A stretch of 64,000 bases of DNA, from the NCBI GenBank assembly GCA_014871385.1, contig CM026431.1:13173594-13237593 (forward strand). The letters run 5' to 3'. This document shows, one piece after another, positions 55,241 to 64,000 of the stretch (its first letter is position 1; every line of letters starts with the position of its first letter). Origin of the DNA: Ceratodon purpureus. Taxonomy: Eukaryota; Streptophyta; Bryopsida; Pseudoditrichales; Ditrichaceae. The notes beneath the pieces are model-generated. The model saw only the letters and a program-made list of their open reading frames with translations. It searched no databases and was not told where the DNA came from. The position numbers and the translations under genes were made by a program.

Positions 55241-58200
55241 TTTTGAAAATCTTTTGCCCAAATCAGCCTTGAACCGCCCACCCAGCCATTTGAGACTGAA
55301 ATTGTTTGGTTATACCAACGATATAAATATCGTGTCCCCAAGAATGACCCCTTCCAATGTGCACAGTATACTCAGACCGCCTCTGATATTGGACTCTCTC
55401 ATTAACACATTTCACATTACCAAATCCTACTTCTCCTCTCCAGTTACCTGCCCTAGTCAACTCACTCAATTCCACTCCCTATTCTCCAGAGATAAACTCT
55501 TTAGCTCCCTTGGGAAAGCCTTCAATCATAAATGGTCTGGCATCGGTTACGCCCACCCTCACACCGCTCTCGACCCACAACAAACCATCCACTGGACCCG
55601 ACTTGCAGCCAAAACCGATCCGACCACCATCACTCTCGTCATCTCTCCGAATCCTATTTGGTATCGAAACTTCAACCCCTATGTTGGCCCCTTCCCCGAT
55701 ACACACATTATCGCCCAATTCGCTGCGGACACCATTACCTATGATGAACCCACCATACCCCCAAAACTCAACCTTGAACGGAAGGAACTCTTGGCGCTCC
55801 AAATCCTGTGCATCCACCACCAAAGTAACCCCATTGGCTCCACGGACCTCCTCCAACAACTTACAACCATAGCAACCATCCTTCAAATATCACAAATTCA
55901 CACCACCATCGCACCCCCTACTCCTCCACATACCCCCGTTTACCTAAACAAACAATGGTCTAAATTTCTTTATCCCTTCATCCCTCCAACTGCCCAAACA
56001 ACCTTCCCCCCGCTCCTCCATTACCACACCAACTTCCCCCTCAAATTCGATCCACAATTTAGCTATTACACTGATGGATCCTTCAAACCCCCCAAAGAAA
56101 TTGCCCCAAACGAATGGCTGCGTGAACGTGCCGGCTATGGTATCTACAGCCCCAAAGGCCTACACATCTCCAAACGACTTCACAGTCACAAAACATAGTT
56201 ACATACTCCGTGCCGAGATGATGGCAATCCACAAAGCCCTTAGAATCCTCAACAGACAATTTCCTAACGAACCGGCATATATATTCACGGACTGTCTCAA
56301 TGTATTATACTTACTCAACACACAAATCAAACATCCCACTCTACACAATAGTCATCCCGATCAACTTACACTTGCTTCCATGGTCGAACTTCTCCAACAA
56401 CGGACACAACCAATCTCACTATACAAAGTTCGTGCCCATATTAACATTGACAACAACCAAGAAGCAGATTTGCTAGCAAAAAAAAGGACTCACAAAGCTC
56501 ATCGTAACGCTCAGCACCCTACGAACATGCCTATGCCACCCCTTACTACTTCCAAAAAGACAATTGGCCCTCGATGATATTTGTTCCAAACAAAGGCCCC
56601 GTTCGAATCCTCGATAAACAAATCACGAAATATGATAGAGAAAAAAACTTATAAATAATGGCCATACAAACCCCAACATCCGCAAATGGACGGGCAACCC
56701 TGACATCAACAATGATCTCTCTAATGATTTCTGGAATAACCCCGCAGTCACCGACAAACAAAAATCCTGCCTAATTATATTTCGCACCGGAACATACATG
56801 GGCCAAGCCCGAAAACAACTATTTTTTGGCAGAGACCGATTCCCGTCTATCACTTGCCCCATTTATTTCTCTCGTGAACCAGATACCTAGTTCCATGTAC
56901 TCCTCACCTGCCAACAACAACACCTCCATTTCCTCCGCGTCCAACGACATAATAGAGCCGTCTAGGAAATTTGAACATTACTTGTTTCTTCTGAGAAATC
57001 TCGTTGTTTTATTCTCATGAATGGTGGCACCTTCAATGACAAACCCCTGGAGAATACTCTCCCCAATTGGCTCCTTCCTTGCACTTGCGGCACACAACGC
57101 TGCCATTGTAACTCTCGATTCTGTGCAGACATTCATTGCGTCAAAGGCTTGCCATACCAAAGCAACGGGGCCTACGGAAATAGACCCCAATCTCACCATC
57201 CAATTCAATCAATTCACCTACTGTAATGACCGATTTTTCCCAGAAAGACTTGTTGCAAAAACTAACAAATACAATCCCTTAACCCCTAAAGCATCAACTC
57301 AACAGTTTTGGTATGATTTTGGGTCTGGTCAGGCTCCTATGAGTCAAATTTTACCGGATTTGGTTGTAACTTTGGCACAGCATGGGAAATTGTCATATCT
57401 TTCTAACAAGACCAAATTTTATTTTCATCAGGCGCGTAGTTAAGAAATAATTCGTGTTTAAAGATCAAAATTCAATTTAGGGCAGCTCGGGCGGGTTTGG
57501 AGTGGTGTACCAAATTTGTGACAGTCTACAGTGACTTCCAAATGATCATGTTTCAAATCGTTTCACAATTTTCTTTAAAAATTGATTTTAAAACCGTAGG
57601 CAGCTATCAGGGAGATTTTGGACTCAACCCAACTAATATCCTCTTTTTTTTTAATTCATTCGGTTAAGGGAGATGATACCTGGATGATAATTTGACAATA
57701 TCTGGGTGATACTTGTCTAATATTCATGTAATACATGGATGATTTTTATTATTTTCAACTGGAAATTTGCCTAAGGAATTCAAGTTCAACCGGCTTAACC
57801 TCAATTCTGGTCGATTGATCTGTAACTAGCTGTCCGTTCTCCCCGTGCATTGACCGTAGGATCTTGATCAGAGCCATCCAATTAGTCTATGTACCAAGTT
57901 TTGTAAATTTTGACCATACGGATCTTGAGATATATTTAGTCAAAGTTCCAAGTTTTATAAAAACTTTCAAACAGCTTCGTCACCCATTTTTCCTTCACCA
58001 TTTTCTCCTCCTAAACCATAGTATATGCTGTAAAATTCATATCTATTTTGGATTTATTTATTTTTTGGATTCTTTTCCTCTAAAATCTCTTTTCCATACA
58101 AATGCATGTATATACCGTTCGGATTTCAAAAAAAATAAAATGATCTTCTTACGCATTTGTAGTGTGGAAAAAGAGCCAGTGTATACAGTATACATTTCAT

Positions 58201-58849
58201 TTGATTCCTGTCACCGGAAATGTGGTTTTCCAATGCTTCTGGGTGTTGTATTGTCTTCAATTTTTTTGAGCATACTCCCAACCCACTCTAGAATCGAAAT
58301 TAGAAGAGTCTCCACCAATGCGATCTTCAAAAATGGATTGTTTTACTCTCTGAAGTGTGGCTGTCCCTGCCAGGCAGGACCAAAAAAAGCTTTTCACCCA
58401 AGTTCAAATCTTATGATCTTCCAAACGGTGAAGAGTTAAAGTCTATAATTATCTGTACACATACATGTACAAGTTAGGTACTAGATCCTACGGATAGATT
58501 CTCCTAAATACGTTTAGATTTGCATAATTCTACCTTGAACTAAAACATGGCAGATTTGAGGCAGATTTTGGGATTTTATGGCCAAATGCTTTAGGGGTTA
58601 ATTGCCAGTATCAGTATTCATGGATGGAAAGTCGACCCCCTTATAGTCATCACAGCTGGCGCCCGAGCCACCACACACATTCCATCAATGAAACTACTTG
58701 AAACCCACTTCAAAATCCCCCTACCTACCATTAAAAACACCTTCAAAACTCTCAACACCATTGCCATCCATTATGCCATGTCCATCCTCCTCCACAAACG
58801 ACGACTCGAAAATCGCCAACCACTTCCCGACCCCTTCGATCTCCCATAG
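55240..58849 (+). pseudogene. LINE retrotransposon ORF2, 3' part, frameshifted and interrupted
   Basis: The coding trace runs from about 55240 to 57278 and again from 58601 to a stop at 58847-58849. It holds an RNase H domain with YTDGS (first Asp), LRAEMMAIHKAL (Glu), FTDCLNVLY (second Asp) and NNQEADLLAK (last Asp). Then come a CPIC...H...C finger-like segment and a conserved tail (NWLLPCTCGTQRCHC, ITAGARATTHIPS, YAMSILLHKRRLEN). A frameshift lies near 56165 and others near 56570-57000. The reverse-transcriptase core is missing, as in typical 5'-truncated LINE copies. Element C splits the tail. Similar tails are, from memory, known in bryophyte and charophyte LINEs. Confidence 0.75.
57283..58597. 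mobile_element. TTAA-type (piggyBac-like) element C inside the LINE
   Basis: TTAA at 57279-57282 is followed by CCCCTAAAGCATC. On the right, ATGCTTTAGGGG precedes TTAA at 58598-58601, an exact 12-base inverted terminal repeat. Length is 1315 bp. If the element and one TTAA are removed, the LINE frame passes from NKYNPL straight to IASISIHGWKVDPL with no stop or shift. This confirms both the insertion and the TTAA duplication. No transposase is encoded. An internal 191-codon frame (57864-58439) has no protein-like features and is probably chance. Confidence 0.9.
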
Positions 58850-59073
58850 ATCTTACCTCGACCTTCTCACACCCCTCAAAATCTGCATACCTTACGTTTT
58901 TTTGCTTCCTTCTTTCTGGTTACTGGTGACTAAAGTGTCTACTCTTGAAAGGGGGAAGTAGATCTTTTCTCCCATACCTTTGTCCTGTGGACAGTGGATT
59001 AGGGGAGGATCAAACAGACACTTCATTCACTTCAGCCGCCTTCGGCGAACATCTTCCCTTCAGAAAAGAGACC

Positions 59074-59257
59074 AAGAGAAAGGAAGGAGAGAGCGAGAGA
59101 GAGAGCGAGAGAGCGAGAGAGACGCATATGAGAAGAGAGAGAGATGAGAGAGACGATAGAGAGAGATACGAGAGAGGAAGGAGACGAGAGAGAGAAGAGA
59201 GAGAGGAGAGAGAGAGAGAGTAGAGAGAGAGGAGGAGAGAGAGAGAGTAGAGAGAGA

Positions 59258-59302
<45 letters not shown>

Positions 59303-59358
59303 GAGAGAGAGAAGCAGAGAGAGAGGAGGAGAGAGAGATAGAGAGAGAGCGAGAGAGG

Positions 59359-59391
<33 letters not shown>

Positions 59392-59524
59392 GAGAGGAAG
59401 AGAGAGCGAGAGAGAGAGAGAGAGAGAGAGAGATGAGAAGAGAGAGAGAGAGAGAGAGAGAAGAGAGAGAGCGAGAGGAGAGAGAGAGGAGAGAGAAGAG
59501 AGAGAGAGAGTCGATCTCTCTCTA

Positions 59525-59612
<88 letters not shown>
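59074..59612 (+). repeat. GA-rich to TC-rich microsatellite, inverted halves
   Basis: From 59074 to about 59512 the top strand is almost pure AG/GAG with a few C or T. From about 59515 to 59612 it is almost pure TC. The switch is at GAGAGTCGATCTCTCT. The two halves can pair into a long hairpin, and purine tracts of this kind can form triplex DNA. Confidence 0.95.
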
Positions 59613-59614
<2 letters not shown>

Positions 59615-60745
59615 ATGATATTTTCAAAAAACTAAAGAATAGTACTGTACAATTAAGATTGAAGAAGATATTAGCTTATAACCTTTAGAAATCCAAGAAA
59701 TCTATATCTTCTTTATATCATGGTTAATTCTTTTTAATGAGGTATGCATCTTTTAGCCCTTGTTCAAATGTTTCCAAAAAGCCTAAAACAATTACCACAC
59801 GAGCACTATTGAGGAAGTCTTGCTTGTGATATATGCATCTTGTAGTGGTCAATGAGATCTTTCCAATGCTAAATTCAAATATTAAATGAGTTATACACAA
59901 ATAAAACTGCTCATTGAGAAATTTAGGTGTTCAAAGGGATACTGTAGAGGATTCAAATGAGTCTGCCTGAAAGACACCTGTAGGTGTCTTAAATATGGAA
60001 GTCCTGGGTTTAACTATAGTGATAAAAAAACAGCCAATTTATATTCAATATGAGTTGGGCGGCTTGGGCCCAGGTATCAAACTGAAGTCGCCCATGTATG
60101 GGCCTGAACAGTCATCACATGGGCCAGCAGGTGACTTCATTATCAAATACAGTATGTTTCGACAAACATTTTGAGTCACAGCAATCCTCTCTCACACAAA
60201 AACTTTGCCTAAGGTAGAGGAACCTAAAGTCGACCATTTAAGCGATTTTTCAGACATTTTTGGGGCGGAATATTATGAGGTTATTTTCCTGTACAGAGAA
60301 ATAGGGTTCTCAACGTATGGTCATTTAAAAATAAATTTTTGAGCAATATTGAAATTTGTACAATTTTTCAAAGTGAAAAGTGCTTCCGACCCAGAAGTCG
60401 ATAATCTGCTTTAATGTACAAATTGAGTACATCTGTACTTTCAGAATCTAGAAATCAGGCCTGATCGACTATGGGTACCTGGTCGACTATAGGTGTCTCT
60501 ACCTTACATCAAATAAGTGAAATGCAACCACATTCCTGAATCCTTCCACCATCATGTTTGTGACATGTCCTCGCAAGCGTGGCAAGGCACCACTGGATAG
60601 CTGAATCCTGCTGAAATGAACAGACCTCTGTCACCTCTCAAACTCACTCTGGATCTGAAATGGAGAATCTAGTAATGCTCCCAAGAATAATGGCACCTCC
60701 AAATGTGTCACAAAAACTATATTAGTACAAGCACGCACTTGGATC
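59613..60745. other. Intergenic region, no gene seen
   Basis: No supported frame, terminal repeat or known motif. Confidence 0.5.
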
Positions 60746-60751
60746 AATCCA

Positions 60752-60985
60752 TACTCAATGGTCATATCCCACAAGCATTGAGGGAGGCTACGGAGCTCCC
60801 ATCTTTACAAGAACCATTGCTGTGCTCGAAGGGTAGATCGAACCGGGTGCGCAGCACAGAGCGAACTATTCTTTCGCCTTTTACTAAAGAATACCGTGCG
60901 CTGGGTACACTCACCGGAATACCACATTTTTTGGATTGCCCCTCACAGGGCCCATCAATCGAAGCTGAACACGGAGATTCATCTT
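60752..60985 (+). repeat. Direct repeat copy 1 (about 230 bp)
   Basis: Matches 61903-62133 in the same orientation. The best block is CAGCACAGAGCGAACTATTC followed by TTTCGCCTTTTACTAAAGAA and, further on, CACAGGGCCCATCAATC. About 0.9 kb of unrelated sequence separates the copies. Confidence 0.8.
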
Positions 60986-61900
60986 AACAAAGTCTAAGAA
61001 AATTGTAAACATCTCGGAGAACCATTCTTGAGAAGTGTAATCGCTGTCATGTAATTGACGTCATTTCTGTCCGTCTGGGTTCAAGTGATGCTTGTTCTGA
61101 ACTGCACTGTACAGCAAGCGACCCGAGTACTACGGAAAAATCTAGGACTTCTCGTATTAGCTTTTCCGAGTTTTGCATGAAGAGGTAGCAAGTGGTTGTT
61201 TGTTTTCGAATTTCTTTTTGTGAGAATGACGTGGATGAGATGTTTGGTTGAATCTGTGTGCATGGCTTTCAGCGCTCTGAGTTTTGTGCAGTGATTGTGC
61301 CTAACAATCTCTAAAAGTGAGTACATTGGCAAGAGAAATCTCCTCCAGCAACGTCGTGGTCATTTTAGCGAGTCCGCCTAATTCATGCCATATGGTGTTT
61401 ATCACGTCCCGTCAATCCTGTATATCCATCGAGTAACACATAAAGGTTGCTAAAGGCTGTAATACTTTCCTTCAATTCACAGAAAAGAAAACGGACAGCA
61501 GGGTCACCTGCTGCATCCGGGACCCCCGGTCATGGCCAACCCTTAAGTGTTCATATCTAGTACATTCATGGTTGAAACATGTGCAAACACTCGATTGACT
61601 CGTTTGATATGAAACCAATATGTGCAAAGACATTTTAGTGACTTTTACGAGCCCTACTTTCAAGACAGATTTCATCTATCCACAGGGAGAGTGCGATAAA
61701 GCCTATACAATGTGAGAAGTCGATGCGTAACTTGAGCTATGTTGTTCAATCATTGGTGGAACCATTGCTCCAGAGGCCGAGAACAACGACGATCGACCTG
61801 GTTTGGAGGCTGTCACCGAAGAAAACATGCAGCCTGCGGAACAGGGGAATTCTCACAGTAGTGCCTTCCTTTTCATAACCAGAATATGATTGCTAAAAGC
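60986..61900. other. Spacer between two direct repeats
   Basis: No gene is recognised. Confidence 0.45.
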
Positions 61901-61902
61901 CT

Positions 61903-62133
61903 CATGAATATCCCACAACGATTGGCGAGTGCATGGCGTTCCATCTGTATAAGTACCGTTGCTGTGACCTTCGTAAATAATCTAACCGGGTGCTCAGCAC
62001 AGAGCGAACTATTCTTTCGCCTTTTACTAAAGAATACTGTGCGCTGGGCACAATCACCGGTATATCATTTTTTTTGGAATGCCCTTCACAGGGCCCATCA
62101 ATCTAAATCTAAACAGGAAATCTTTCCCTGGAC
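61903..62133 (+). repeat. Direct repeat copy 2 (about 230 bp)
   Basis: Second copy of the repeat described at 60752. The central 60 bases are almost identical and the edges more diverged. Confidence 0.8.
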
Positions 62134-62890
62134 TACTATCCAAACCTGTTTAAACGTAATGTAGACCCATGTGAAGTTCAGAAGTGAAGGACCCTAATAG
62201 CGATATAGGATTTACAGAGGTAAGTAATAACTACACAGTCCTTATTGCAAGTTTACGGCTGATGGTGTAATGGTTGCCGGGTTCCAAATCTTCAGCCTAA
62301 ATTTTGAACATTTGCCTCAAAACAAGTGAAGCTGCTTACTGTAAATTCTGAGTCGAATGAAACTTAAAAGCCGGTCTCCCATGTTGGTGCCATAAGCTCT
62401 TCATCACATACCATCCATCGAACCTTTTAATTGAGAGAACACATCAAAATTGTCCGAAGCTAAAAATGTACCGTGCTGCATATTAAAACATTGTCTGACC
62501 AGGATGCTTGCTGAATAAGGTGATCAGCTACAAGGATATGGCGGAGTGCTGAGTGCAATGTGTAGGATCTTTCAGAATTCCTTCTGTTGATCAATCCCTG
62601 AGATATTTCGCAAAATGGCAAAATGGCTCCAGCAAGTAACCAAAGGTGCTTGGACATCCCAGCTGCACCTTCCAGGTTGGCGTACTAGATACATGCTGGA
62701 TTGGAGGATTTGCTTCAATGATCCAATCAGTAAAGCCAATTTGCATTTCGAGCATGAGATGGAAGTTACAAGAAGAATTTGCAAGGCACAAAAGTTATAA
62801 TAAAAACAGGTCCCAATAGGGATACAATACTCCTAAACAGACTGTTTTCAAAGATGCATGTTCAAATGACACACATGCACACCGATCACC
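62134..62890. other. Spacer and probable 3' UTR of the UBX gene
   Basis: No gene is recognised. The right part is downstream of the minus-strand stop codon at 62896. Confidence 0.45.
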
Positions 62891-62895
62891 ATCAG

Positions 62896-63780
62896 TTAAC
62901 CTTTTTGGATAACGACGGCATTCAGAAGGCCTGCCCCCTCAATTGTTTGCTTGAGATTCGTGAGCTTGACAGGAGGAAAGCCCATAGTCTGCAATTGGTA
63001 AGGTCCCGCACCTCCAGGTCGAGCAGCATCTATGAACCCCCGAATGTCAGCAACAGTGTGAGTGGTGTTGAAGCGAGCCACCATGCGAGTCCCATCCGAA
63101 AGTCTCAGCTGCAGTACAAACACCCACATGTCTCGCATATATAAGTATATGTGCCCTTACAATGAACATATCAATGAAAGAAAAGGCGATGATGAGTAGT
63201 CTGTGCCCGAGCTCCAGTTACTTGCTAGGATTCACAACATGTGTGTAATTTGCGATAACAATCCAACATCTCGTACCACAGTCTAAGTAATTGCTTCTGC
63301 CAAAATGATGTACAAGGTGAGTGAATAAGTCGGTGGTTCAATGCCTGAATGGAGGTGGCCGGCCTTGCGTCGTCAATAACCAAAGCCCGTGAAGACGGTG
63401 GTGCATCAGTCGTATCTATCGAGGGGGCAACTTCCTCAGAGCTTGCGGGTTTTGTGCCAAGAGTGTGTCCCAGCCCCTTGAATGGTACATACTTGGGTTC
63501 TGGAGGTGCCTGCAACTCGCAACATCGCCATAAGCAAAAAATAGCCTCCAAGATGCATGAGAATCACCAAGCATGGATGCTTTGTTTTCAAATGCTCCAT
63601 ACAAAACCAGAATCCACAAGACCACGACAACGGTCGGCCAGCAATTGATGGACCTGGGCAAAAATGACCCACGCTAATTACCTGCCAGTCTTCCGTTATT
63701 CTTTTCACAAGGTTCACATTCACTGGAGTATTTCGATCTGCAGGCTCCAATTCTCTTGGACACTCCGACCTATTGATGCT
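62896..63780 (-). CDS. PUX5/p47-like SEP-UBX protein, C-terminal exons (5' partial)
   Basis: Three minus-strand exons are visible: 63682-63780, 63345-63509 and 62896-63108, the last ending in a stop at 62896-62898. They encode the end of a SEP domain ([20 protein letters not shown]), a linker ([17 protein letters not shown]) and a complete UBX domain ([17 protein letters not shown] ... [15 protein letters not shown] ... [12 protein letters not shown]). The UBX domain docks the protein on the AAA ATPase CDC48/p97, so it is a CDC48 cofactor of the p47 type. The FPP turn of the p97-binding loop is present. The intron 63109-63344 would use a GC donor (CAG|GCATTG). Upstream exons with the UBA and most of the SEP domain lie beyond the window or were not found. 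Confidence 0.85.
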
Positions 63781-64000
63781 CTGCATGTGGAACACACAAC
63801 ACATCTCAGATTTCATGGACAAAGTGTTTGTTACAATGAACCGAATTGCGCCAATCGAACATGTCTACCCTGCCTTGAATTACACAATTACCAACCAGTT
63901 ATACATCTTTTCATGTGATGTGTTCTACAGAGTCTCTTATTTTTGCAATACATTGCAGAGGACAATGTGATACCAGACCTCATTTCGCACAGCACTCATC

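Noticed and set aside
57864..58439. 191-codon frame inside element C
   Set aside because: Low-complexity Phe/Lys-rich translation of AT-rich MITE sequence, no domain and no relation to a transposase.
59032..59618. Long Ser/Leu- or Arg/Glu-repeat frames in the GA/TC microsatellite
   Set aside because: Pure products of dinucleotide repeats, with no start context or domain.

Overview
The window is nuclear DNA of a land-plant-lineage eukaryote (streptophyte), probably a bryophyte-grade plant or charophyte alga. The genes have short GT-AG introns. They include a plant-type VPS13 with Vps62-like modules, a protein with a two-part chloroplast/thylakoid targeting sequence, and a plant PUX-type SEP/UBX protein. 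Gene-poor AT-rich DNA full of DNA transposons and a LINE separates them. The species cannot be fixed from the sequence alone.

Layout. 1-16171 (+): most of a large VPS13-like lipid-transfer gene, 5' end outside the window. 16.3-21.8 kb: a TTAA-flanked (piggyBac-like) non-autonomous element whose right terminal inverted repeat was split by a 711-bp Harbinger/Tourist-type MITE, then a possible small secreted peptide. 21849-23250 (+): a secreted protein with seven NCGxCG-type cysteine repeats, lying between two diverged direct repeats. 25064-26018 (-): a predicted thylakoid-lumen protein. 26.6-33.1 kb: more MITEs and a decayed hAT transposase. 33646-45780: a candidate 12.1-kb multigene hAT-like element. 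45.8-49.8 kb: a second, apparently intact hAT transposon with a two-exon transposase. 52621-53507 (-): a Gly/Tyr/Asp-rich stress-type protein. 55.2-58.85 kb: the 3' part of a LINE, interrupted by another TTAA element. 59.07-59.61 kb: a GA-to-TC microsatellite. 62896-63780 (-): the C-terminal exons of a PUX5-like UBX protein, which continues beyond the window.

The most interesting object is the 12.1-kb element. Its ends share a short inverted terminal sequence (GGGTTGT...) and GGAC-rich subterminal repeats. It carries three genes: a coiled-coil plus RING-H2 protein, a protein-kinase-like protein, and a BED/DUF659/hAT-dimerisation transposase. G/C-rich tandem arrays (core GGGGGGCGCGAGC) lie between the genes and near both ends. 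The arrays are G-rich on the top strand in the left half and C-rich in the right half. In all three genes an array is followed directly by a TATA box. Two of the three genes have a single-nucleotide frame break, so the copy is either slightly decayed or carries homopolymer errors.

A second thread is a family of TTAA-flanked elements with four candidate members (17100, 27183, 32094, 57283). One interrupts the LINE reading frame so precisely that its removal, leaving one TTAA, makes the frame continuous. All splice junctions given here were read by eye.
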